A stretch of 64,000 nucleotides of DNA. It comes from Nocardia terrae (GTDB lineage Bacteria > Actinomycetota > Actinomycetes > Mycobacteriales > Mycobacteriaceae). The stretch is from the NCBI RefSeq assembly GCF_009760405.1, contig NZ_WRPP01000003.1, positions 682,001 through 746,000 on the forward strand, given 5' to 3'. A program made the position numbers and the translations under genes. This document shows positions 1 to 10,052 of this stretch, piece by piece. Each line of letters begins with the position of its first letter. The stretch's first letter is position 1. The notes under the pieces are model-generated. The model was not told the DNA's origin, did not search any database, and saw nothing but the letters and a program-made list of their open reading frames with translations.

Positions 1-444
1 GACGCGGAGAAGTTCATCTACGACATCGTCGGCCCCGGCTGGGCGGGCCGCAGCCCCACCTGGGCCGTGCGCCGCGCCGACAACGGCCCGGTGGTCGGCA
101 TGATCGGCATGAGCCCGCTCTACCCGCGCCGCGATGACGACACCGCCGAGATCGGCTTCTGGCTCTCCGCCGCCGCCCGGGGCCGGGGGCTCATCACCCG
201 GGCCGCCCTGCTGGTCTCCGCCGCGGGTCTCGACTCGACGGTCTTCGGCTTCCAGCGCCTGGAATGGCGCGCCTTCGTCGGCAATCATCCGTCCGCGGCC
301 GTGGCCCGCCGCGCGGGCTACCACTACGAGGGCTTGATCCGCGGCGGCGGCGTGCAGCGCGGTATCCGCCGCGACATCTGGGTGGCGGGCCGCCTGCGCG
401 CGGATCCGGCCATCCCCAGCCCGAATTGGCCCGCGGGCGTCTGA
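1..444 (+). CDS. GNAT family N-acetyltransferase, 5' truncated by window edge
   Basis: The frame is open from base 1, so the N-terminus lies outside the window; 147 codons are visible. It looks like the C-terminal two thirds of a RimJ/RimL-type GNAT acetyltransferase. 'EIGFWL' is followed by 'ARGRGLITRA', which fits the acetyl-CoA-binding Q/RxxGxG/A loop, and then 'RLEWRA' and 'NHPSAAVARRAGYHYEG', the motif typical of ribosomal-protein-Ser/Ala acetyltransferases and their small-molecule relatives. The substrate cannot be told. It converges on aroG across a shared hairpin terminator. Confidence 0.8.
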   Translation, partial: DAEKFIYDIVGPGWAGRSPTWAVRRADNGPVVGMIGMSPLYPRRDDDTAEIGFWLSAAARGRGLITRAALLVSAAGLDSTVFGFQRLEWRAFVGNHPSAAVARRAGYHYEGLIRGGGVQRGIRRDIWVAGRLRADPAIPSPNWPAGV

Positions 445-474
445 TACTTCTACGACCACGTCACGACCGAAAAA

Positions 475-512
475 GTTCGGCCCACACCCGCCGGACTGGG
501 TGTGGGCCGAAC
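475..512. terminator. Bidirectional hairpin terminator between GNAT gene and aroG
   Basis: A perfect 15-bp stem (475-489 with 498-512) and an 8-nt loop. Read on the minus strand the stem is followed by TTTTTC, so it is an intrinsic terminator for aroG. It can also end the plus-strand GNAT transcript. Confidence 0.8.
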
Positions 513-533
513 TCAGTGTGCACGCCGAACTCG

Positions 534-1670
534 TTATGTGCGAGACGAACTCGCCGCGAGCGGGTGCGGGTCGGAGATCGACGGGCTAGCCGCGAGCCGC
601 GCGGCGACGGCGTCGGCGAGCCGGTCGAGCTGGGTGGCGGTGGTGTCCCAGTCGATGCAGGCGTCGGTGATGGACTGGCCGTAGGTCAGGTCCTCCGGGT
701 GGCCGAGGGTGAGGTCCTGGCGGCCCGCCACGATGAAGGACTCCATCATGAGCCCGACCACGGTGTCCTCGCCGCCGGCGATGCGGTCGGCGATATCGGT
801 GACGACGTCGACCTGGCGGTTGTGGTCCTTGTTGGAGTTGCCGTGCGAGGCGTCCACCACCAGGCGCTGCGCCAGCGCCGACTTCTCCAGGCGGAGCAGG
901 GCTTCCGCGCAGGAGGCGGCGTCGTAGTTGGTGCCGTTGGAGCCGCCGCGCAGGATGACGTGGCAGTCCGGGCTGCCCGCGGTGCGGATGAGCGCCGAAC
1001 GCCCGTCCAGGTCGGTGCCGGGGAACACGTGCGAGGCCGCCGCGGCGCGCACGCCGTCGACCGCGACCTGCACGTCGCCGTCGGTGCCGTTCTTGATGCC
1101 GACCGGCATGGACAGCGCCGAGGACAGCTGCCGGTGCACCTGGCTGGCGGCCGTGCGCGCGCCGATCGCGCCGTAGGCGACCAGGTCGGCGATGTACTGC
1201 GGGGTGATCGGGTCGAGGAACTCGCACGCCACCGGCAGACCCAGCGCGGTGATGTCGACCAGCAGCCGCCGGCCCAGGTCCAGGCCGGTGTTGATGTCGA
1301 AGGTGCCGTCCAGGTGCGGATCGTTGATCAGGCCCTTCCAGCCCAGCGTGGTGCGCGGCTTCTCGAAGTACACGCGCATCACCACGTGCAGCCGGTCGGA
1401 GACCTCTTCGGCCTTGGCGGCCAGGCGGCGCGCGTAGTCCATGGCGGCCTCGGGATCGTGCACCGAGCACGGCCCGACGATCACCATGAGGCGGTCGTCG
1501 TCGCCGTTGAGCACGTCGACGGTGGCCTTGCGGCCCGCGCGCACGGTGTCGGCGAGGGTGTCGTCGATCGGGTGGACGGCGCGGATCTCACGGGGTGAGC
1601 GCAGCGGGCTGATGCTCAGCGTGCGCTGGTCGTCGAGATCGGCATGCCGGTCGAGATCGGCGGTAGTCAT
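534..1670 (-). CDS. aroG: 3-deoxy-7-phosphoheptulonate (DAHP) synthase, class I (AroG type)
   Basis: 378 aa. It condenses PEP with erythrose-4-phosphate, the first step of the shikimate pathway. Class I features: 'GPCSVHDP' near residue 66, 'EKPRTT' near 104, 'GWKGLINDP', 'ARTAASQVHR', 'KNGTDG', and the metal-site segment 'DASHGNSNKDH'. Start chosen: ATG at 1670, preceded by AAGGAAA; the frame stays open further upstream but that part overlaps the leader region. A short ORF with a Tyr-Phe-Trp-Phe run lies 91 nt upstream (1762-1830), pointing to attenuation by aromatic amino acids. Chorismate from this pathway also feeds mbtI and pabC in this window. Confidence 0.93.
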   Translation of the reverse strand: MTTADLDRHADLDDQRTLSISPLRSPREIRAVHPIDDTLADTVRAGRKATVDVLNGDDDRLMVIVGPCSVHDPEAAMDYARRLAAKAEEVSDRLHVVMRVYFEKPRTTLGWKGLINDPHLDGTFDINTGLDLGRRLLVDITALGLPVACEFLDPITPQYIADLVAYGAIGARTAASQVHRQLSSALSMPVGIKNGTDGDVQVAVDGVRAAAASHVFPGTDLDGRSALIRTAGSPDCHVILRGGSNGTNYDAASCAEALLRLEKSALAQRLVVDASHGNSNKDHNRQVDVVTDIADRIAGGEDTVVGLMMESFIVAGRQDLTLGHPEDLTYGQSITDACIDWDTTATQLDRLADAVAARLAASPSISDPHPLAASSSRT

Positions 1671-1761
1671 CGTGGGTTTCCTTGTCCCAGGCCGACCCAC
1701 GGAGAGTTGTGCGAAACCCCTTGGAGCCGGTCTGTTTTCGTCCGGCTCGGGGTGGAGGATG
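1671..1761 (-). promoter_or_regulatory. Putative transcription attenuator of aroG
   Basis: This is the stretch between the aromatic leader ORF and aroG. On the minus strand a 7-bp stem (1742-1748 with 1724-1730, loop 11 nt) can extend by pairing of ACCCC with GGGGT across a CAA bulge. A second stem (CGTGGGT with ACCCACG) ends directly at the aroG ATG and encloses the ribosome-binding site. The hairpins are visible in the sequence; their role as terminator and antiterminator is inferred. Confidence 0.55.
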
Positions 1762-1830
1762 TCAGCGCAGGTCAGCGCCGCGCGACCCACCCGGGGCCGG
1801 CTGGCTAAACCAGAAATACACACGCTGCAT
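1762..1830 (-). CDS. Leader peptide rich in aromatic residues, upstream of aroG
   Basis: 22 codons: Met-Gln-Arg-Val-Tyr-Phe-Trp-Phe, then Ser-Gln-Pro and a short tail ending at TGA. Four consecutive aromatic codons covering all three end products of the shikimate pathway are what a ribosome-mediated attenuator of DAHP synthase would need. A TACTGT -10-like box (1838-1843) sits 7 nt upstream of the ATG, so the message is probably leaderless. Attenuators of this class are known in actinobacteria for trp and other amino-acid genes. Assignment here rests on the codons, the position and the downstream hairpins. Confidence 0.65.
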   Translation of the reverse strand: MQRVYFWFSQPAPGGSRGADLR

Positions 1831-1920
1831 GACCGGCACAGTACCAGAGATCTCGAATCGTGCGTGTGGCGTGGGACACGATCGGTGGGACAAGCATCCC
1901 AATTATTGGGAAGTCCCAGG

Positions 1921-2283
1921 TCAGCGCAGGATGTAGTGCAGGATCACGTCGTGCACGTGGTGGGTCTTCTCGTCCCCGCGGAACTCCACCTCGTAGGTGT
2001 GGTGCCCGGTCGAGATGGCGATGTGCCCGGAGGAGAAGAACTGTCCCGCGAACGACTTGTTGGTGAGGATGCTGACACTCGTGATCCGCGCGTACGGGAT
2101 GCTCGTGATGGCGATCTTCTTCCCCACGAACGAGTTGTCCTGGATGACGACCCGCCGGTCGGTGAGCCCCAGGAATCCGGTGCCCACCCCGATGGCGTCG
2201 TACACGGCGATGATCTGCTCGCCGGGCAGCAGCCCCTGCTGGATCTTGTCGAGCTGATCGCGCCGGTCGAATGGAATGCTCAT
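1921..2283 (-). CDS. PH domain-containing protein
   Basis: 120 aa, starting at ATG 2283. It appears to be a single bacterial pleckstrin-homology-like domain (bPH class), a beta-sandwich carrying the typical 'FLGLTDRRVVIQD' strand-turn-strand and then 'ITSIPYARITSVSI'. There is no signal peptide or membrane segment, so it is cytosolic. The biochemical role of this family is not established. It sits 16 bp downstream of the SDR gene on the same strand and may share its transcript. Confidence 0.7.
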   Translation of the reverse strand: MSIPFDRRDQLDKIQQGLLPGEQIIAVYDAIGVGTGFLGLTDRRVVIQDNSFVGKKIAITSIPYARITSVSILTNKSFAGQFFSSGHIAISTGHHTYEVEFRGDEKTHHVHDVILHYILR

Positions 2284-2299
2284 ATCCCCCGGCTCCGGA

Positions 2300-3181
2300 T
2301 CACTTGCGCACGAACGGGTAATTGACCTTGGTGAGCTGTTCGGAGAGCTCCCACAGCCGGCGCGCGGTCACCTCGTCCTTGGACGCGGCCGTCGAGGTGC
2401 TCGGTCCCGGATAGCCGCGCATGCCGCGCAACCCCGTCGGCCCGTAGAAGCCGCCCGGCTCGACCTCCGCGGTCGCCGCGAACAACGAGGGCAGCGCACC
2501 CATTTCGGCGCTCTGCGCGAAGATCTTGTTGCCGAGGGACATCAGCGTGTCGTACAGCGATTCGGTGTGGCCCTGCAGTTCGGTCGCGGCATAGCCGGGA
2601 TGCGCGGCCACCGACACCTTGCTCGACCCGGCGGCGCTCAGACGGCGTTGCAGCTCCCGCGCGAACATGAGGTTGGCGAGCTTGGACTGACCGTAGGCGG
2701 CCCAGCGCTGATAGGAGCGCCGCTCCCAGTTCAGATCCTCGAGGTCGATGCGGCCGATGGCGTGCATGCCGCTCGTCAGCGTGACCACCCGGTCGCGAAT
2801 CTTGTCCAGCAGCAGCCCCGTCAGCGCGAAATGGCCGAGATGGTTTGTGCCGATCTGCATTTCGAAGCCGTCAGCGGTGCGCTTGAGCGGCACCGCCATC
2901 ACGCCCGCATTGTTGATCAGCACGTCGGCGCCGTCGATGGAGTCGGCGAAGTCGTGAATCGAGGACAGGTCGGCCAGATCCAGCCGCCGCACCTGGGCAT
3001 TGGGCCCGATCTCGTCGGCGACCGCCCGGCCCTTGAGTTCATTGCGGCACGCCATGATCACGCGCGCCCCGGCGCCGGCGAGCGCCCGCGCGGTGACCGC
3101 ACCCAAGCCGCTATTGGCTCCGGTGACGATGATCGTTCGACCCGCTTGATCGGGGATGTCGGAGATGTCCCAACCGCTCAC
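2300..3181 (-). CDS. Short-chain dehydrogenase/reductase (retinol-dehydrogenase-like), copy 1
   Basis: 293 aa. NAD(P)-binding Rossmann fold with 'TGANSGLG' at 20-27 and 'NNAG' at 90-93; catalytic Tyr163 and Lys167 in 'YGQSK'. Start chosen: GTG 3181, because it aligns with the start of the paralogue at 10053 and because TAGACT (3189-3194) lies 7 nt upstream, suggesting a leaderless message. The substrate is unknown. It closely resembles the SDR at 10053-10922, including the 'IDLEDLNWERR' segment and motif positions, so the two are paralogues on either side of mbtB/mbtA. Confidence 0.82.
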   Translation of the reverse strand: MSGWDISDIPDQAGRTIIVTGANSGLGAVTARALAGAGARVIMACRNELKGRAVADEIGPNAQVRRLDLADLSSIHDFADSIDGADVLINNAGVMAVPLKRTADGFEMQIGTNHLGHFALTGLLLDKIRDRVVTLTSGMHAIGRIDLEDLNWERRSYQRWAAYGQSKLANLMFARELQRRLSAAGSSKVSVAAHPGYAATELQGHTESLYDTLMSLGNKIFAQSAEMGALPSLFAATAEVEPGGFYGPTGLRGMRGYPGPSTSTAASKDEVTARRLWELSEQLTKVNYPFVRK

Positions 3182-3339
3182 GGGGTCGAGTCTAGGGGCG
3201 CGGAGGCACCGCCGTCCGGCGTCGGCGGGAACCGGCCCTGGAGCAGAAATTTGCCAGCACACATCACGATCGACCGAACACGGCGTGTCCGACTCGCCTT
3301 CAATAGGTTCGACCTGCGCAAGCGGTAGCGTCCGCGACT

Positions 3340-3504
3340 ATGGACACGCTGATACTCGCAGGTTTGCTGGGCATCGTGTATCTGATCTGGAAACAGAGTT
3401 CTCGCACGCGCGTTCTGGCGGCCTGGTGGATTGTCATCCTCCTGTGCGCCGGCCTGCTGAAGTACCACATCACCAGCGGCCTCGGACTGGGGCTGACGTG
3501 GTGA
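3340..3504 (+). CDS. Small membrane protein coupled to the DsbB-like gene
   Basis: 54 aa, ATG 3340. Two hydrophobic stretches (about residues 3-16 and 26-40) separated by a short basic loop predict a tiny double-spanning membrane protein. The stop overlaps the GTG start of the following DsbB-like gene in a GTGA junction, so translation is probably coupled. TAGCGT (3326-3331) lies 8 nt upstream of the ATG. I do not recognise the family. The context suggests an accessory subunit of the thiol-oxidising membrane protein, which is inference only. Confidence 0.6.
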   Translation: MDTLILAGLLGIVYLIWKQSSRTRVLAAWWIVILLCAGLLKYHITSGLGLGLTW

Positions 3505-4169
3505 CCGCCACCGAGAGCGAGACCACCGGAACCGGAAGCGGCGGTGGGATCCTCGGCCAGGTCCAATACTGGCTGGCGGTCATCTTCATCGTCGGCTGGA
3601 CCGGCGTCGTCTGCGGCGGCCTCGGCGTCCAGTTCGGCACCTGGGATTACCCGTGTCCGCTGTGCATGCTGCAGCGCTACTTCATGATGCTGGCCGCGCT
3701 CGGTGGCGCGTACATCGTGCGCAAAGGCATGACGGGAACCATTGTCCGACGCGACTACATGGTCGGCTGGGGCCTGGCCATCGTGGCCTGCTTCGGCGGC
3801 GGGTTCACCGCGTGGCGGCAGACCATGCTGCACATCCTGCCCGGCGACAAGGGGTACGGCGGCGCGGTGCTCGGCCTGCACCTGTACGTGTGGGCCTTCG
3901 TCCTGTTCATCGCGGCGATCGCGACAATCGGTGTGGTGCTGGCGTTTTCGTACGAGACGGCCTCGGAGACCATTCCGGCGACCGGACCGCATCGCACCCT
4001 CGGCCTGCTGGCCATCGGCTTCCTCGCGGTGGTGATCGTCATCAACCTGGTGGCGACGTTCTTCCTGGAAGGCTTCCACCCGGTGCTGCCGGACGACCCG
4101 TCGTGCTACCGACTGCTGCACGATCTGGGCATCCTGCACGGCGGCTGCGTCCTGCCCGCCTCGCACTGA
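3501..4169 (+). CDS. DsbB-like disulfide bond formation membrane protein
   Basis: 222 aa, GTG start overlapping the previous stop. Four to five membrane segments are visible. 'CPLC' at 52-55, directly followed by 'MLQRY', matches the quinone-linked CXXC of DsbB, and a second cysteine pair (C202 and C216) lies in the last extracytoplasmic segment. DsbB-type proteins reoxidise a periplasmic thiol oxidase and pass electrons to quinone. The N-terminal 15 residues are Thr/Gly rich. No DsbA-like partner is encoded nearby. Confidence 0.78.
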   Translation: MTATESETTGTGSGGGILGQVQYWLAVIFIVGWTGVVCGGLGVQFGTWDYPCPLCMLQRYFMMLAALGGAYIVRKGMTGTIVRRDYMVGWGLAIVACFGGGFTAWRQTMLHILPGDKGYGGAVLGLHLYVWAFVLFIAAIATIGVVLAFSYETASETIPATGPHRTLGLLAIGFLAVVIVINLVATFFLEGFHPVLPDDPSCYRLLHDLGILHGGCVLPASH

Positions 4170-4179
4170 GCCGTCCCGC

Positions 4180-4215
4180 CGATCCCCGCGCCTCGCGAAA
4201 AGGGCGCGGGGATCG
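4180..4215. terminator. Hairpin terminator between dsbB-like gene and mbtB
   Basis: A 13-bp perfect GC-rich stem (4180-4192 with 4203-4215) and a 10-nt A-rich loop, placed between two convergent stop codons. No strong T-run on either side. Probably serves both transcripts. Confidence 0.65.
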
Positions 4216-4221
4216 CGCTTG

Positions 4222-7200
4222 TCAGGACAGCGCGAGGATCTCCTCGTCGGACAGAGCGGCGACCTCCAGGTAGAGACGAGCCACCGCGTCGAGGCGGCCG
4301 GTGGCACCGGCGCGCTGCTCGCGATCCAGCAGCCGCCGGCTCAGGCCCTCGACCGTGCGGGCGGCGAAGAAGTCGGCCACCACCGTGTCCGGTGAATCCA
4401 GCCACTCCCGGACCCGCGCGACGACGGCGGTCGCCAGCACCGAATCGCCGCCGAGAGCGAAGAAGTCGTCGGTCACCCCGACGCGGTCACGGCCCAGGAC
4501 CGTGGCGACGATATCGGCCACCGCGCGCTCGACATCGGTTCGCGGAGCGAGGAATACACCCTCCGACTCGCCATCGGCGAGCACCGCCGCGATGGCCTTG
4601 CGATCGGGTTTGCCGTTCGAGGTGAAGGGCAGTTCGGCGAGCGGTACGACCCGGCCGGGAATCATGTAGCCGGGCAGCAGGTCCGCCGCGGCCGCGAGCA
4701 GCCCGGGCACATCCGGGACCACGCCGTCGGCGCCGACCACGACCGCCGCGAGTTTCGGTGCGGCCGAGCCGATCACGGCGGCGATCGCGTGCCGCACACC
4801 CGGCAGGGCGCGCAGCGCGCTCTCCACTTCCCCGAGTTCGACGCGGTAACCGCGAATCTTCACCTGATGGTCGGCGCGCCCCAGGAATTCCAGGCAGCCG
4901 TCCGGCCGATACCGCGCGAGATCCCCGGTCCGGTACCACCGCAGACCCTCGTGCGTGACGAACCGATCCGCGGTGCGCTCGGCATCGCCGCGATATCCGG
5001 CGGCCACGCCCGCCCCACCGATCCACAGTTCACCGGTCACCCAGTCCGGGCAGTCCTGCCCCGCCGGCCCGACCACCCGGCACCGCACATTGCGCAGCGG
5101 CGTGCCGTACGGGATCGCCGACCAGTCCTGCGACACTTCGGCATTCACGACTTCGCAGATGGTGGAGTGAACGGCCGTCTCGGTCGCGCCGCCCAGCCCG
5201 GCGAACCGGCAGTCCGGAGCCACCGCCGCGAGCCGCCCCGGCAGCGCCACATCGACCCAGTCGCCGCCGAGAACGACCATGCGCAAACTGTCCACAGGCT
5301 TCCCGGCGGCGGCCTCCAGCAGCATGTCCAGCAGGCTCGGGACGCAGTTGACCACCGAAATCCGGTGCCGCCGCACAAGTTCGACCCACCGTGCCGGTTC
5401 ACCGCGCTGTCCCTCATCCAGCGCGACCACCGCACCCCCGGCACTCAACAGCCCGAAGATGTCGTACACGGACAGGTCGAACTCCAACGCCGACAACGCG
5501 AGCGCTCGATCCGCCACCCCGATCCCGAACCGCTCGTTGAGATCGTCGATGGTGTTCATGGCCGCCCGATGCGGCACTTCCACGCCCTTCGGCTTACCCG
5601 TCGAGCCCGACGTGAACAGCACGTAGGCGATCGCCTCCGGATCCGGAATCACCGCCTCCGCCAACGGTTCCGGATGCCGTCGCGCCCGGTCCAGCACCAG
5701 CGTCCGCACCTCGGGCACCTCGGCACCCGCGGTCAGCGCCGCGACCACGCCTCCGGTCCGCAGGATCTCGGCCCGCCGCGCCGCCGGTTGATCGAACCCG
5801 ATCGGTACATACACGGCACCCGCCGCCAGCACTCCGGCGGTAGCCAGGATCTGATCCGGCCCCTTCGGCAACTGCACCGCAACGGCGTCACCCGGCCGAA
5901 CACCCGCGACCTGCAACGCACCCGCGATAGCGAGCGCCTGGTCGGCGAGCTCGCGATAGCTGAGAGTCCGTACCTCACAGTCGCTTTCCGCTCGATCGAC
6001 CTCCCAGATCACCGCGGGCGCGTCCGGCTTCGCGGCGGCGAATTCGAACAGCCCGCTGTGCAGGGACCGCCCACTGATCACACCGTCGGTGGCGTTCACC
6101 CGGGCACGAATCACAGCCTGCTCCACCGGAATTCGCACCACCGCCTCGGCATCCCATCCGGCGCCTCCGGGTGTGGCCGCGCGGGCATGACGCGTCGCCG
6201 TCGCGTCGGTCCCGGCGTGGAGTCCGGGCCCGCCCGTTATTTCGCCCGCCGCAGGAGCGGTCTCACCGCTGCCCGGCGCACCATGCTCCTCGAGGCCCGC
6301 CAGGCGCACGACGGCGTCGATGTAGCGGGTGAACATGGTCTCGACCATGCCGGACGGGAAGGCGTCGGCGCGGACGTCCCAGTTCAGCAGGAGACCGCCG
6401 CGGACCTCGGTGACCTGCGCGTCCAAGAGCACCTGGGGGCCTTGGGAAATGATCCACACCGGATCGCCGAAGGTGGCGGTGACCTCGTCGGCGAACAGCT
6501 CACCGAGGTTGATGGCGCTGGTGTACACGATCGGGGCCAGCACCGGCTCGCCGCGCAGCCGCCCCAGATCGCGCAGCACCTCGAGCCCGGTGTAGCCGGA
6601 ATGCGCTCCGGCGGCATGCAATTCGCGCTGCAGGGCGCGGGCACGCTCGGTGACGGTAGCCGGTTCGGTGACGTCGACCTCCAGCAGCACCGAGGACGTG
6701 AAGTCACCGACCACCCAGTCCACCTGCGGGTGCACCGGTTCCCGGTGGAACAGCGGCAGATTCAGCAGGAACCGGCGCTGCGTCGACCACCCGCCGATGG
6801 TCTCGGCGAACACCGACGCCAATGCCATGGCCGGGGTGATCCCCCGGGCATGCGCGGCCGCGAACATGGTCGCCTTCGCCTCGGGCGACAGCCACCGGTG
6901 CAGCCGCACCGTCCGCGCGCCGCCGTCGGTCTCCGGAAGTCCGGCGGGCTGGGGCGAGGCAGACGCCGCAGCTGGACCCGATTCGCTCGCGATATCCGGC
7001 CCCGGCCCGGCGATCGAGCGGTGAGCGGTCTCGGCGCGGGGCAACTCGGGGGCTCCGGGCAGCTCGGCCAGGCGGCGCTGCCACCACTCGCGGTCGGCCG
7101 CGTGTTCCGGTGTGGGACCGGCATGTTCGGCCAGGTACCGCCGGAAGGTGTAGGTCTGCGGCGGCAGCTGCGCGCCCCGGTAGAGCCGAGCGAGGTCGGC

Positions 7201-8280
7201 CACCAGGATCCGGTAGCTCATGGCGTCGGCCGCGAGCATGTCCACATCCAGATGCAGCCGCGTCCGCCCGCCCGGCAGCAGCGTCAGCGCGACATCGACG
7301 ACCTGCCCGTCTTCGACCGCCATGAGCTGGTGGGTCCGCCTGTCCCGCAACTCCTCCAGCACCCGCTCCACCGACTCCGCGTCCGCATCCCGCAGATCGG
7401 TGACGCTCCACACCTCGCGCCCCGGCCGCGCCAACGTCTGCTGCGTCCCGTCCGCGAGGAATCGAGTCCGCAACATCGGATGCCGCCGCACCAGCGCCTC
7501 GACCGCCGCCCCCAACCGCCCAGGATCCACACCGTCCCCATCGAACTCGACATAAAGGTGCGCCGCGACCGCCCCCAGTTCCTGCCCATCCGACCGCCCG
7601 ACCCAGTACGCGTGCTGCATCGGTGCGAGCGCGAAGGGGCTCCCGTCGTCGGCCCAGACGTCCGCGTCCGCGCCGGACCCTCGGGCGATGCCGCCGGACT
7701 CGCCTTGCACTCCCGTGGTCGAGTGCGCGCCGTCCACGACCGCTGCCCGGTTCGCGCCGGCCAGTGCCGCGGGCTCGGGTTCGGGGGCACCCGAACCATC
7801 CTGGACAGCCGGAGGATTCGCCTCGGGGCTGGCCTCGGCCGCCCCCGGATTCGGCTCGGCTACGGCACCGTGCGCGTCGCCCGCGGCCCGGCGGTGCGAA
7901 CCGGTCGCGGCGGCGAGTGGATTCGTCGCCCGAACGGAATCGCCCGTCGCCCGAGGAGCGTCGGACTCGGCACGCGGCGCGGCGCCTGCGGCCGGGCGTG
8001 GCGAATCGGCTACGACGGCACCGGCATCCGCCGGGTCGACAGCGCCGAGGAGGCGGTGCCAGGCGGCGAGGGTGGGTTCGGCGGCGAGTTGGGCGAAGTT
8101 GACAGCGAGGCCGCGTTTGCGCCAGGCGCCGGCGAGTTTCATGGTGCGGATGGAGTCCAAGCCGAGCTGGATGAGGTCGTCGTGGTCGCCGATGGCGGCC
8201 GGGTCGAGGCCGAGGTGTCCGGCGATGGCGGTGCGGATCTCGTCTCGGGCGATGCTCGCCGACCCCTGGGGTGACTCCAT
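4222..8280 (-). CDS. mbtB: Mycobactin/nocobactin-type NRPS (phenyloxazoline synthase, MbtB-like)
   Basis: 1352 aa. Aryl carrier domain first ('GLDS', Ser43), then a long Ala/Pro/Gly linker (about 80-225), a cyclization domain (signature DxxxxDxxS at 347-355, 'DMLAADAMS'), an adenylation domain ('FTSGSTGKPKG' near 889, 'YRTGDLARY', 'NGKPDRK'), and a PCP ('GGDS', Ser1280). No thioesterase follows. Such enzymes load salicylate from MbtA onto the ArCP, couple it to Ser/Thr and cyclise to an oxazoline. Start chosen: ATG 8280, with AAGGAGA upstream. It diverges from mbtA across an IdeR-type iron box, so iron repression is expected. The linker is unusually long and low in complexity. Confidence 0.9.
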   Translation of the reverse strand: MESPQGSASIARDEIRTAIAGHLGLDPAAIGDHDDLIQLGLDSIRTMKLAGAWRKRGLAVNFAQLAAEPTLAAWHRLLGAVDPADAGAVVADSPRPAAGAAPRAESDAPRATGDSVRATNPLAAATGSHRRAAGDAHGAVAEPNPGAAEASPEANPPAVQDGSGAPEPEPAALAGANRAAVVDGAHSTTGVQGESGGIARGSGADADVWADDGSPFALAPMQHAYWVGRSDGQELGAVAAHLYVEFDGDGVDPGRLGAAVEALVRRHPMLRTRFLADGTQQTLARPGREVWSVTDLRDADAESVERVLEELRDRRTHQLMAVEDGQVVDVALTLLPGGRTRLHLDVDMLAADAMSYRILVADLARLYRGAQLPPQTYTFRRYLAEHAGPTPEHAADREWWQRRLAELPGAPELPRAETAHRSIAGPGPDIASESGPAAASASPQPAGLPETDGGARTVRLHRWLSPEAKATMFAAAHARGITPAMALASVFAETIGGWSTQRRFLLNLPLFHREPVHPQVDWVVGDFTSSVLLEVDVTEPATVTERARALQRELHAAGAHSGYTGLEVLRDLGRLRGEPVLAPIVYTSAINLGELFADEVTATFGDPVWIISQGPQVLLDAQVTEVRGGLLLNWDVRADAFPSGMVETMFTRYIDAVVRLAGLEEHGAPGSGETAPAAGEITGGPGLHAGTDATATRHARAATPGGAGWDAEAVVRIPVEQAVIRARVNATDGVISGRSLHSGLFEFAAAKPDAPAVIWEVDRAESDCEVRTLSYRELADQALAIAGALQVAGVRPGDAVAVQLPKGPDQILATAGVLAAGAVYVPIGFDQPAARRAEILRTGGVVAALTAGAEVPEVRTLVLDRARRHPEPLAEAVIPDPEAIAYVLFTSGSTGKPKGVEVPHRAAMNTIDDLNERFGIGVADRALALSALEFDLSVYDIFGLLSAGGAVVALDEGQRGEPARWVELVRRHRISVVNCVPSLLDMLLEAAAGKPVDSLRMVVLGGDWVDVALPGRLAAVAPDCRFAGLGGATETAVHSTICEVVNAEVSQDWSAIPYGTPLRNVRCRVVGPAGQDCPDWVTGELWIGGAGVAAGYRGDAERTADRFVTHEGLRWYRTGDLARYRPDGCLEFLGRADHQVKIRGYRVELGEVESALRALPGVRHAIAAVIGSAAPKLAAVVVGADGVVPDVPGLLAAAADLLPGYMIPGRVVPLAELPFTSNGKPDRKAIAAVLADGESEGVFLAPRTDVERAVADIVATVLGRDRVGVTDDFFALGGDSVLATAVVARVREWLDSPDTVVADFFAARTVEGLSRRLLDREQRAGATGRLDAVARLYLEVAALSDEEILALS

Positions 8281-8359
8281 TTCCGCTGGTTCTCCTTGTG
8301 CTCGGGGCGCTGCCCATCCCGGATTCGGATGTCGTTCGACAGCAGCGTAACTGATTGAG

Positions 8360-8378
8360 ATAGGGTTGCCTAACCTAT
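8360..8378. promoter_or_regulatory. IdeR/DmdR-type iron box between mbtB and mbtA
   Basis: ATAGGGTTGCCTAACCTAT is close to the 19-bp consensus TTAGGTTAGGCTAACCTAA of iron-dependent repressors. It lies in the 132-bp divergent promoter region and could repress both genes. A weaker half-site (CACCCTAAC) follows at about 8386-8394. Confidence 0.8.
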
Positions 8379-8412
8379 GCAAGGCCACCCTAACTAGCTA
8401 GAGGTCAGAGCT

Positions 8413-10029
<1,617 letters not shown>

Positions 10030-10052
10030 CCCGGCCGTCATAGAGTTCATCT

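Noticed and set aside
4789..8274. Plus-strand open frame of 1161 codons opposite mbtB
   Set aside because: Arg/His/Pro/Gly-rich translation with no domain, exactly antisense to a clear NRPS; an artefact of high GC third positions.
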